A program made the translations under genes and the position numbers. Shown here one piece after another: positions 12,057-21,462 of a stretch of DNA of 64,000 nt (within the stretch, counting starts at the first letter, position 1; each line of letters begins with the position of its first letter). The DNA comes from Rutidosis leptorrhynchoides. Taxonomy: Eukaryota; Streptophyta; Magnoliopsida; Asterales; Asteraceae. Location of the stretch: NCBI RefSeq assembly GCF_046630445.1, contig NC_092338.1, forward strand, positions 154,726,001-154,790,000, given 5' to 3'. A model generated the notes under the pieces. It saw only the letters and a program-made list of their open reading frames with translations, had not been told where the DNA came from and did not search any database.

Positions 12057-12708
12057 TAGGTGTAAAAAGGAAAAGGGTAAAACATGGTTTTTTCATATTT
12101 TAAATTATATGTATTTTAGGATTATGTAGGATATGCTTTATGGGTTAGAGATTAGAGATGATAGTTTTGGGGTAGGAATATATTGCCACACAAGAGAGAA
12201 AAAGATGATTACTTTGGTATCGTTATCCTCTGTACCCTTTTCAGCTATTCTCTCTTATTAAAAATAGTCCTAACTTGACCAATTTGGACCCATTTAAAAC
12301 TCTGACCTGTTAGACCCATGAAACCATTTCAACCCAAAACCATTTCGTCCCGTTACCCAAAACGGACATATCCTGACCCATTAGCCAGGTATAGACTACA
12401 GCAGTAGGTGTTAAAATGAATAGGGTAAAACCTGGTTTTCTCATATTTAAAATTGCAAGTATTTTAGGATATGTAGGAAATGCTTTATGGGTTAGAGATC
12501 AGAGCTAAGATTAGTGATGCATGTTTTGGGGTAGGAATATATTGTCACACAACAAGAGAGAAAAAGATGATCACTTTGATATCCTTATGCTTTGTATCCT
12601 TTTCAGCTATTCTCTGTTATTAGAAATATTCCAATTCCGATACTTATTAAAATATGTCAACGATGATTCTCGTTACGCAGGCCCAATTGAGATGATATAT
12701 AAGAAAAG
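12057..12708. repeat. Head of unit A, with an internal duplication
   Basis: The block 'taggtgt-aaa-g-aaagggtaaaac ... ggggtaggaatatattg' occurs twice, at about 12057-12250 and 12405-12615, separated by a GACCC-rich degenerate repeat (12255-12390). The same block begins units B (19885-20060), C (53582-53985) and D (58530-58690). No coding potential is apparent. Confidence 0.7.
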
Positions 12709-13107
12709 TGTTAGAATTGTAGTTGTTTTAGATTAGTTTAATGTGATAAAATAATGTATTTGTTTTAATTGATTAGTTGACTTGTTGTAAGTGAGGGGAT
12801 GTTTTGAAGTATTGCAAGTTGAAGACTTAGATTTAGAAATGAAAGCTTTTTATTACTTGAGTTGTTGGTTTGTTTGTGTTACATCAAATGCAAGATCATA
12901 TGCCTATTTATAGGCCTCAAATGTGGGTAAAAATATCTAGATTTTTTTGATAGAATTTTCTAGATATTTTGTTAATGATATCTAGATATTTTTGTTAGAA
13001 CTATCTAGATAATTTTGTTAATAATATCTAGATATTTTTGATATAAATATCTAGATAATTTTGTAGATAATTCTAGAATACTCTAGAAATACATTAACAT
13101 TTTAACA
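12709..13107 (-). repeat. 3' LTR of Copia element 2
   Basis: TG...CA-bounded 399-bp repeat, identical by eye to 17190-17588. Its inner half (12930-13080) holds a cluster of about ten ATCTAGATA-like palindromic words. A TATA-like 'cctatttatagg' palindrome lies at about 12902-12913. Confidence 0.95.
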
Positions 13108-16100
13108 CTCCTCCTTAATGTATTTCGATGTTACTCCGAGCATGTTACGTAGGAACTCGAACTTGGGTCTTGGCAGTGCTTTAGTGAATATGTCTGCAAT
13201 CTGCTCTTCGGTCTTGCAGTATTTTAATTCAATATCTTTCTTGGCGGAGACTTCTCGCAAAAAGTGATATTTGATATCAATGTGTTTTGTTCTACCATGG
13301 AACACTGGATTCTTTGCCATCGCGATTGCAGACTTGTTGTCGCAATATATCTTTGTAGCTTCGTCTTGTTTCTCGCCCATATCTTCTAGTATTCTTCTTA
13401 GCCATATAGCTTGATTAGCTGAGTTTGCGGCTGCTACGTACTCGGCTTCGGCTGACGATTGTGCAACGGTTTCTTGTTTCTTTGATGTCCATGAGAAGAC
13501 ACCAGATCCAAGTGTGAATGCGTATCCTGAAGTACTTCTCATGTCATCCACTGATCCGGCCCAGTCACTGTCTGTGTATCCATGAAACTTCGAGTCTGTA
13601 GTCGGCTTGTACCATATTCCATAGTCCATCGTACCTTGCAAGTATCTTAATATTCTTTTAGAAGCTCCGTAATGTATTTGAGTAGGGTTTTTCATGTACC
13701 TGGATAGTAGACTCGTTGCGTACATTATGTCAGGTCTTGTTGCTGTTAGATAAAGTAGGCTTCCAATGAGACTTCTGAATCTTGAAGCGTCTGCTTTCTC
13801 CGATCCATCTTCTTGTCTCATCTTCTCATTGGCAACTAGTGGCGTGGCTACGGTTTTGCAACCGTATAGTTTAAACTTTTTCAGGAGATTTTCCGTATAT
13901 TTCTTTTGGCATATGAAGATGCCTTCATTTTCTTGACTGATTTCGATGCCAAGAAAATAGCGCATCAATCCAAGGTCGCTCATCTCGAACGTTTTCATCA
14001 TGTCTTCTTTAAAGTCTTGTATCATTCTCTCATTGTTTCCAGTATATATTAGATCATCGACATACAAGGAAATAATGAGAGTGTCAGAGTTACCTTGGGT
14101 TTTGATGTAGAGTGTAGGCTCACTTTGACTCCTCCTGAATCCCGAACTTGTGAAATAGCTATCAATGCGGCTATACCAAGCACGTGGTGCTTGTTTAAGT
14201 CCATATAGAGCTTTCTTTAGCTTCAGGACTTGGTCTTCTTTTCCATTCTGAATGAACCCTTGTGGTTGCTCGACGTATATTTCTTCTTCGAGAAATCCAT
14301 TTAGAAAGGCTGATTTTACATCTAGTTGGTGAATCTTCCACCTTCGTTGAGCTGCTAATGCCACAAGTGCTCTTATAGTGTCTAGTCGAGCTACTGGTGC
14401 AAAAGTTTCGTTGTAGTCGACTCCTTGTTGTTGTGAGTAGCCTTTAGCAACTAGCCTTGCTTTGTGTTTTTGTATAGAACCGTCAGGGTTGAGCTTTGTT
14501 TTGTAAACCCATTTAACTCCAATGATTTCTTTATCTTCGGGATGGTCAACTAACTCCCATGTGTTGTTTTTCTCGATCATTCTGATTTCTTCGTTCATAG
14601 CAGCCACCCACTTTTCATCTTTAGCTGCAACTTCATAGCTTTCAGGTTCTATAGTTGTGAAGTTACATGCCTCGTATACCTCTGCTAACGCTTTGACTCT
14701 TCCAGGTGTGGACTCTGGGCTTGACTCGTCTTGCGCCAAAGGTAATCTTGTCGACGGAGAAGTTGGTGTAGTAGGACTTGTTTCTCCGGTACTTTCTTGT
14801 TGTTGAGAATGCTCCATTTGTAGTGGTTGTTGAGCTGGAATTTCCATAGATATCTGCGGCAGATATGTTTGCTTTTCAACTTTGTCTTCCTCCCAGTTCC
14901 AAGAAGCGTCTTCGTCAAACTCCACGTCTCGGCTAATCACGATGTTATTGGTCTTCAGGTTATAGACTCGGTAGCCTTTTGATTGTGTGCTATAGCCCAA
15001 GAATATTCCCTTTTCTGATTTTTCTTGGAGCTTGTGACGTTTCTCCTTTGGAACATGGATGTAGCAGATAGATCCAAATACTCGTAAATGTTTTGCCGAC
15101 GGCTTCCTTCCACTCCATGCCTCAATTGGAGTCTTGTTTTCAACTGCTTTCGTTGGACATCGGTTTAATATATATACAGCCGTGTATACAGCTTCAGCCC
15201 AAAAACTGTTTGGAAGGCCTTTTTCATGTATCATTGTTTTGGCCATTTCCATTACAGTTCTATTTTTGCGTTCGGAGACGCCATTTTGTTCTGGGGCGTA
15301 ACCAACAGTGAGTTGGCGTTTAACTCCTTCATCTTCGCAAAATTTATTAAATTGTGTAGAGGTGTATTCTTTCCCTCTATCACTCCTTAGTGTTTTTATA
15401 TAATGGCCACTACTTTTTTCTACGAAGTTCTTGAACTTCTTAAATATCGAAAATACTTCCAATTTTTCACGCATGAAATACACCCACGTCATTCTAGAAT
15501 AATCATCGATGAAGAGAATAAAGTACCTATTTTGATTAAGAGACGGGGTCCTCATTGGTCCACAAACGTCGGTGTGCACCAGCTCTAGTATACCTTTCGC
15601 TCTCCAGGCTTTGTCACGAGGGAAAGGTTTTCGATGTTGCTTGCCCATCATACAGCTTTCACACGTGTCAGTGATTTCTTCTATGTTAGGCAAGTCTCTC
15701 ATCATATTCTTCTGTTGGAGGATTTTTAGTGCGTGAAAGTTAAAGTGGCCAAATCTTCGATGCCATAGCCATGATTCTTCGACTTGAACTTTCATGGCTG
15801 TGTCTCTGATATATTGCCAACGAAGTGGAAAATTGCGATTCTCCATTGGCACCTCGGCTATTAATTTATAGTTGTTTTTCTTGTCACGAATGACACATGT
15901 TTTATCTTCGAAGAGTAACGAGTAGCCGTGCTCCATCATTTGTCCAACACTTAGCAAGTTACTCGTTAAGCTTGGTACTAAAAGAACGTCATTAATAGAT
16001 CGAGTGACGTTATTAGTTTGAACAGTTATCGTACCTTTGCCTTTAGTGTCAACAAGCGCTCCATTCCCTAGTTTGACGCGGGACTTTACGGAGGTGTTGA

Positions 16101-17148
16101 TACTATCAAATAACTTTTCATCTCCTGTCATGTGGTTGCTGCACCCACTGTCGATCAGCCAAGTATCGTCCCTTTGTTTATTTGCGACATGACAGGCATA
16201 GAATAGCTGATTTTTGTTCTCTGGAATATCTTCACTTTCTTTCGTGAAGTTAGCTCGATGATTTTGTTTTAATCGGCAATCTTTTTCTATATGCCCAAAT
16301 CTTTTGCAGTTATTGCATTGTGGCTTCCCTTTGTGGAAGCAATCTTTCTCCAAGTGGTTTGTCTTTTCGCAGATACCACATGGAGGATAGTTTTTTCTTC
16401 TCTGATCAAACCCGGTTCTGGATTTTTCTCCTCCTCTCGACTTTTCTTCGAGATTTCTTTTCCCCTCATTATTAGATTTCTGAGACCTTATTTTGAGTTT
16501 AGACTGAAAGGCATTTTCAAGTGAGTTTTCACTACGCCGACTCAGTCTAGCCTCATATGCTTCAAGAGAGCCAATTAATTCTGGTACCGACAGAGTCTCA
16601 ATGTCTTTTGACTCTTCGATAGCAGTAATGACATGATCGTATTTTTCAGTCATACTGATAAGTATCTTTTCTACGATCCTTTTGTCAGTTATATTATCTC
16701 CATAGGCTCTCATTTGATTTACTATTTCTTTGATTCTAGAATAGTAATCTTTAACGGTCTCAGTCTCTTTCATATTTAAATTTTCAAAATCTCGTCTTAG
16801 AGTTAGTAGTTTTACAGATTTCACCTTGGCATTTCCTTGAAATTCTTCTTGAAGGATCTTCCACGCCTCTTTGGCTGTCGTAGCTCCCATGATTCGTGGA
16901 AAGATAGACGGTGTCAAGGCTTGTTGAATGTAGCCTAGAGCAGCAGCATTTCTTACAACATTTTTGTTGTATTTTTCTTGTTCTTCTGCGGACAGAGTTT
17001 CGACGTCTTTTGGAGTTGTAAACCCGACTTCGACAATATCCCACAAGCTTTGTGCTTGGAAATATGTCTTCATTCGGATACTCCAAAAATCATAGTTATC
17101 ACCATCAAAGATGGGGACGGGAATATTGTACGCACCGACGGTAGTCAT
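13102..17148 (-). CDS. Copia element 2 gag-pol polyprotein
   Basis: One frame of 1348 codons. The ATG at 17146-17148 (MTTVGAYNIPVPIFDG) is preferred; an upstream in-frame TTG is not a plant start. Order: gag (residues 1-230), two CCHC knuckles (about 255-295; CGICEKTNHLEKDC, CNNCKRFGHIEKDC), aspartic protease (IDSGCSNHM, about 333), integrase zinc region (about 465-500) and catalytic core (HTDVCGPMRT, RSDRGKEY), RT with YVDD (about 1029), and RNase H (YTDSDWAGS; CDNKSAIAMAKNP about 1268). It encodes the proteins for reverse transcription and integration. The stop codon lies within the first bases of the 3' LTR, so the last codons, purine tract and LTR edge overlap. Confidence 0.96.
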   Translation of the reverse strand: MTTVGAYNIPVPIFDGDNYDFWSIRMKTYFQAQSLWDIVEVGFTTPKDVETLSAEEQEKYNKNVVRNAAALGYIQQALTPSIFPRIMGATTAKEAWKILQEEFQGNAKVKSVKLLTLRRDFENLNMKETETVKDYYSRIKEIVNQMRAYGDNITDKRIVEKILISMTEKYDHVITAIEESKDIETLSVPELIGSLEAYEARLSRRSENSLENAFQSKLKIRSQKSNNEGKRNLEEKSRGGEKSRTGFDQRRKNYPPCGICEKTNHLEKDCFHKGKPQCNNCKRFGHIEKDCRLKQNHRANFTKESEDIPENKNQLFYACHVANKQRDDTWLIDSGCSNHMTGDEKLFDSINTSVKSRVKLGNGALVDTKGKGTITVQTNNVTRSINDVLLVPSLTSNLLSVGQMMEHGYSLLFEDKTCVIRDKKNNYKLIAEVPMENRNFPLRWQYIRDTAMKVQVEESWLWHRRFGHFNFHALKILQQKNMMRDLPNIEEITDTCESCMMGKQHRKPFPRDKAWRAKGILELVHTDVCGPMRTPSLNQNRYFILFIDDYSRMTWVYFMREKLEVFSIFKKFKNFVEKSSGHYIKTLRSDRGKEYTSTQFNKFCEDEGVKRQLTVGYAPEQNGVSERKNRTVMEMAKTMIHEKGLPNSFWAEAVYTAVYILNRCPTKAVENKTPIEAWSGRKPSAKHLRVFGSICYIHVPKEKRHKLQEKSEKGIFLGYSTQSKGYRVYNLKTNNIVISRDVEFDEDASWNWEEDKVEKQTYLPQISMEIPAQQPLQMEHSQQQESTGETSPTTPTSPSTRLPLAQDESSPESTPGRVKALAEVYEACNFTTIEPESYEVAAKDEKWVAAMNEEIRMIEKNNTWELVDHPEDKEIIGVKWVYKTKLNPDGSIQKHKARLVAKGYSQQQGVDYNETFAPVARLDTIRALVALAAQRRWKIHQLDVKSAFLNGFLEEEIYVEQPQGFIQNGKEDQVLKLKKALYGLKQAPRAWYSRIDSYFTSSGFRRSQSEPTLYIKTQGNSDTLIISLYVDDLIYTGNNERMIQDFKEDMMKTFEMSDLGLMRYFLGIEISQENEGIFICQKKYTENLLKKFKLYGCKTVATPLVANEKMRQEDGSEKADASRFRSLIGSLLYLTATRPDIMYATSLLSRYMKNPTQIHYGASKRILRYLQGTMDYGIWYKPTTDSKFHGYTDSDWAGSVDDMRSTSGYAFTLGSGVFSWTSKKQETVAQSSAEAEYVAAANSANQAIWLRRILEDMGEKQDEATKIYCDNKSAIAMAKNPVFHGRTKHIDIKYHFLREVSAKKDIELKYCKTEEQIADIFTKALPRPKFEFLRNMLGVTSKYIKEEC

Positions 17149-17189
17149 GGTGTATTCGAACAACGCCCAACACGGCTCTTGATACCACT

Positions 17190-17588
17190 TGTTAGAATTG
17201 TAGTTGTTTTAGATTAGTTTAATGTGATAAAATAATGTATTTGTTTTAATTGATTAGTTGACTTGTTGTAAGTGAGGGGATGTTTTGAAGTATTGCAAGT
17301 TGAAGACTTAGATTTAGAAATGAAAGCTTTTTATTACTTGAGTTGTTGGTTTGTTTGTGTTACATCAAATGCAAGATCATATGCCTATTTATAGGCCTCA
17401 AATGTGGGTAAAAATATCTAGATTTTTTTGATAGAATTTTCTAGATATTTTGTTAATGATATCTAGATATTTTTGTTAGAACTATCTAGATAATTTTGTT
17501 AATAATATCTAGATATTTTTGATATAAATATCTAGATAATTTTGTAGATAATTCTAGAATACTCTAGAAATACATTAACATTTTAACA
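17190..17588 (-). repeat. 5' LTR of Copia element 2
   Basis: Identical by eye to 12709-13107. Its outer edge is followed by AAAAG, the second copy of the target-site duplication, after which unit A sequence resumes ('aaacccgagaatttcttc'). Confidence 0.95.
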
Positions 17589-18161
17589 AAAAGAAACCCG
17601 AGAATTTCTTCTTTTTTCTTCATACACTCATACAGAATTTTAATCCTTTTTCTTGGCATCTGAATTGGTGGAGATCAAGTAGCCTTTTGTTCCCCACATC
17701 TATATTCCCCAACATTTTAGTTTAATAAACTAAAAAGTAAATGCATTGATGATGAAAAAGTTGAATTTTGTTATATTCGGATGCTTATTTCAGCATCATA
17801 GCTAAGTTATATATGCATACATAGATTCTTATTGTTTAAAGCATCAATTGGTTGGTTATCAGTTCGGATAAGATTAGAAGCACATCCGAGTAGTTTACGT
17901 GATAAATGTCGATCTTTTTTATTTTTAAACTATTGTAAAGTTCAGATTAGATACAATTAGAATAGTATTTCTGTGCTGCCTACATTAGACCAGTCAAATG
18001 CATGTTAATATTGGACGTAAGAGTTAAGTAAGCTACTGGATATATCTTAAAAATTATGCAGGTAATTTTTGGCCTAAGTTCGAAAATAATCTAGACTAGA
18101 TAAAGGACAGGTTCTATTCGATAAACTAAAGTTTTCAACGCCTAATTTTCAAAATTCTTCA

Positions 18162-18180
18162 TGCTGCAGGCATAGCAGCA
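18162..18180. promoter_or_regulatory. Upstream hairpin, copy A
   Basis: TGCTGC and GCAGCA arms are separated by a 7-base loop (AGGCATA), about 480 bp before the start codon. The structure is present in sister promoters B and D as a perfect 7-bp stem, and is decayed in C. Function unknown. Confidence 0.35.
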
Positions 18181-18460
18181 CCTGCCAAGTACTAATTCTA
18201 CACATGTTTTCTGATTTCCGTTAATTCTACAGGTTTTCTGGAAGGATTCCCATATTTAACACTGTTACATGGCTTCTAAAAAGTTATACACCTCCGAGTT
18301 TTGCCCCTCAAATCATTATTTTTGCACTAAAACTGAAGAATATATTCTCCACCTACATGGCTTCTACTGATTAACTTGTAAGTATACAACATGTGTCAAC
18401 TTGTTTATAGCACAATTTATCATCGTTATCAACCAAATCATCACAACCCTTTATCTAAAT

Positions 18461-18490
18461 AAAAGATAGCCGAAAGGAACATATCTTTTT
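18461..18490. promoter_or_regulatory. 30-bp inverted repeat near the TATA box, copy A
   Basis: Arms AAAAGATA(T) and ATATCTTTTT flank the spacer CCGAAAGGAAC. It sits about 50 bp before the TATA box and is nearly invariant in all four promoters; here one base of the left arm differs. The dyad symmetry suggests a dimeric factor site, which is inference only. Confidence 0.45.
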
Positions 18491-18537
18491 CGCATTTACT
18501 ATTCGACTTTATTCTTCTTTTCCCTTGTTTCCGTCGC

Positions 18538-18545
18538 TTATATAA
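18538..18545 (+). promoter_or_regulatory. TATA box, glutaredoxin A
   Basis: TTATATAA, about 100 bp before the ATG, conserved in position in copies B and C and changed in D. A transcription start about 30 bp downstream would leave a leader of roughly 70 bases. Confidence 0.65.
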
Positions 18546-18640
18546 GAGTAAATCCCAACTTCATAGTTCAACAAGTCAACCTTCAAGTATTACAAACACA
18601 TCAATTAGTCATTGGTAGAAGTCTAACCGATTTTCATTAC

Positions 18641-18940
18641 ATGGATAGAGTAAAAAATTTGGCATCAAAGAATGCTGCAGTTATCTTCACCAAAAGTTCA
18701 TGTTGTATGTGTCATAGCATCAAGGCGCTATTCTATGACCTTGGTGCAAGTCCAGCTATTCATGAAGTTGACCATGATGCGGATATGGAGTGGGCCCTAC
18801 GACGGCTAGGCTGTAATCCTGCTTTCCCTGCAGTGTTTATAGGTGGTAAATATATTGGTTCGGCTAAAGATGTCATTTCTCTTCATGTTGATGGGTCCCT
18901 GAAACAAAAGCTGATTGACGCGCGAGCTATCTGGTTCTAG
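18641..18940 (+). CDS. CC-type (class III) glutaredoxin, GRXC11-like, copy A
   Basis: 99 residues, intronless, ATG to TAG. Residues 21-24 are the active-site motif CCMC within FTKSSCCMCHSIK; GGKYIGSAKDVISLH forms the glutathione-binding C-terminal part; the protein ends AIWF, a variant of the ALWL/AIWL tail. Family knowledge: CC-type glutaredoxins (ROXYs) use glutathione and bind TGA bZIP factors, partly through this tail, acting in nucleus and cytosol as regulators of development, nitrate signalling and stress responses. The sequence is closest, from memory, to Arabidopsis GRXC11 and relatives. Length is normal for the family. It differs from C and D mainly at residue 6 (Asn for Ala) and Ile for Val before HEVDHD. 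Probably functional. Confidence 0.93.
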   Translation: MDRVKNLASKNAAVIFTKSSCCMCHSIKALFYDLGASPAIHEVDHDADMEWALRRLGCNPAFPAVFIGGKYIGSAKDVISLHVDGSLKQKLIDARAIWF

Positions 18941-20748
18941 CATCTTTCAGCATGTATCCCGAGTGCGTAGTAGTCTTAAGGAACTAATGTTGTGTTAGAA
19001 TACTAGAAACCAAGTCTAGGAGCTGCTTTTTTGCCGGCTTTGTTGACAGAGTTGTATTGAGTGAAACTTCAAACGAGTTTCTTGGCAGTCTTTGTTATTA
19101 ATCTATGCTATTTTTCGATTATGATGCACAAATTTGTGTTTGTTCATACTTTCTCTGAAAGGTTTTGTTGCAAAGAATAATATCGTATAATAGTAAGCTC
19201 TCAAAGTTCTTTGATTTATGTTTTTTGGCTATGGATGATTCTTGCCAGCAATGGTCTGTGTTATGCATTTATTTACTTATTTTATTGTGTTTTGTTATTT
19301 GTGACAGATATAGTTATTTGTTTAGTTTATGTGATATATAGTTTAGAATGTAATTATGAAGGGATTTGAGTTCACTGACTAGTTTTGGGATTCTCCCTTT
19401 GTTTCTGATCTAACAGTTGTATTATAGTGTTCCCATTATCTTATTTCAATCCATCTTTTCGATAATGTTGTAGGAATTGTGTTCATAAGTGCACAGTTTA
19501 CACAATAGCTGTAATATGATAGGAAAAATAGGAAAACAAGAGTAAATTATGTATTATGTATTATGTATCATTGTCATTTGCAGATCATGTAGCACCTGAA
19601 AGGTATTGAATAATGTGCGATAATTTCATTCAAATTTCACATTGAAGAAGAAATCTACAAGGATAAATAAGAAACAAACTATGGGTTAAAATATAAAGTT
19701 AACTTCATACGTGTGATATATATTTACGAGTATGACCTACAATGAGTCAATGAAACAATGAAGCAACATGGTACATAATTTTGGTTTTGTTTTGAAAAAT
19801 CATTATTATTTCATCCCAAAACCATTTTGACCGTTACCCAAACCGACCCATGACCGGTTTGCCGGTTTGCTAGGTATAGACTACAGCAATAGGTGTTAAA
19901 ATGAAAAGGGACATCATTATACTAAGTAATTTAGGATATGTAGGAAATGCTTTATTGTTAAAGATTAGAGCTAGAGAAGAGATGAAAGTTTTGGGGTAGG
20001 AATATATTGCCGCAAAAGAGAACCAAAGATGATCACTTTGGTATCGTTATCCTTTGTACCCTTTTCAGCAATTCGATCACTCTTATTACAAGTATTCCGA
20101 TTCCAATCGCTATTAAAATATGTCAACGATGATTCTTGTCACGCAGGCCCATTTGATCGAGATGATATAAGAAAAGAAACCCGAGAATTTCTTCTTTTTT
20201 CTTCATACACTGATACAGAATTTTAACACATACTGATGTGTTGAATTATTCGCTAGTGATGAAGCATCTGAAGAGGTGGAGATCATAGAGCCTTTTGTTC
20301 CCCACATCTATATTCCCCAACATTTTAGTTTAAGAAATTAAAAAGTAAATGCATTGACAATGAAAAAGTTGAATTTTGTTAAATGCGGATGCTTATTTCA
20401 GCATCATAGCTAAGTTATATATGCATATAGTTAGATTCTTACTGTTTAAAGCATCAATTGGTTGGTTATTAGTTCGGATAAGATTTGAAGCAGATCGGAT
20501 TAGTTTACCTGACAGAGGTCGATCTTTTTGATATAAATTATTGTAAAGTTCAGACTAGATACAAAGATTTAGAGTTTCATTAGAATAGTATTATTGTGCT
20601 GCCTACATTACACCAGTCAAATGGCTTGTCAATATTTGCCGTAAGATTTATGTAAGCTACTGAATATATCTTAAAATATGCAGGTGATTTGTGGACTAAA
20701 CTTCAAAATAATCTAGATAAAGAACATGTTCAATTCAAGGTAGATATG
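18941..20748. repeat. Unit A downstream flank and head of unit B
   Basis: 18941-19110 is a 3' flank shared with copy C (55600-55770), including 'cccgagtgcgta-tagtcttaaggaacta'. 19135-19640 matches the unit 0 and B flanks. At 19805-19880 a short GACCC-rich repeat marks the head of unit B, and 19885-20748 is the unit B upstream region up to Copia element 3. No coding region is supported. Confidence 0.7.
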
Positions 20749-21073
20749 TGTTAGAATACAGCAAGCAGAGTCAAACAAAAGTCAAATTACCATTGTAGGT
20801 AATTTGACTATTGGGATCAGAAAGCAGTTTCATCATATCCCGAAATAGAGGCTGCACATCCAAACGGCTAAAAGATCAGAACCAACAAGCAGCTTTCCTT
20901 TCTTATCAAGGTGGTTCCAAAAGTGATTTGGATCCTTACCTCAATATAGAATTAGCTGTTAGATATTTGATGTATAAAAGAAAGCTAATAGCAATTGTAA
21001 AATCTTAATTCAGTTAAGTAATAAAAACTGATCAAGCATTCATTAACAGCATTCAATCTTTATTTTCTTAACA
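20749..21073 (+). repeat. 5' LTR of Copia element 3
   Basis: TGTTAGAATACAG to TTCTTAACA, 325 bp, about 98.8% identical to the 3' LTR. It ends directly at the primer-binding site. Confidence 0.94.
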
Positions 21074-21462
21074 TGGTATCAGAGCTTAAGGTTCGCTGAT
21101 CCGAAATCAAAGCAACCAAGTATAAGCTTCAATCATTTACCCAAAAAAATCAAGCTGCCATGTCTGTTAGTGACGGTAGCTCAAAATTGCAGAAGCAGAA
21201 AATTAGCTTCGAGAACCAAGCTGCCATGTCTAAAGAAGTCGGTAGCTTAATTACTTATCGAGATATTCTATTCCGATAAACTCTTGGAACAAGGTCATAC
21301 AGAAAACCGTTACAAGAGGGGTCACCAGTAGCTGCAGACGATGACAACCATCGGGTCACCTGCTGCCATGGCAACCAGAAGCAACACAAACCCCGGAAAA
21401 AAACCGGCACAACCATCACCAACCCCGAGCCTGAAATAGTAGAAAGTGGGACGGCGGCGACG

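Larger units (their letters stand above)
12709..17588 (-). mobile_element. Ty1/Copia LTR retrotransposon 2, looks whole and very young
   Basis: 399-bp LTRs at 12709-13107 and 17190-17588 appear identical by eye. Target-site duplication AAAAG at 12704-12708 and 17589-17593. Primer-binding site TGGTATCAAGAGC lies two bases inside the 5' LTR (about 17175-17187). A purine tract AAGGAGGAG abuts the 3' LTR. One uninterrupted polyprotein frame fills the interior. Sister units B (about 20165-20180), C (54070-54086) and D (58785-58800) carry the uninterrupted site. Identical LTRs imply a very recent insertion. No break is seen. Confidence 0.97.
17589..18640. repeat. Unit A: glutaredoxin upstream region
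   Basis: About 1 kb of non-coding sequence collinear with the regions upstream of copies B (20175-20748 and 25864-26904), C (54080-55299) and D (58795-60166). Shared landmarks are 'ccccacatctatattccccaac', 'aaagcatcaattggttggttatcag', the GCTGC hairpin and the 30-bp inverted repeat. The whole promoter was duplicated with the gene. No separate gene is seen. Confidence 0.8.
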
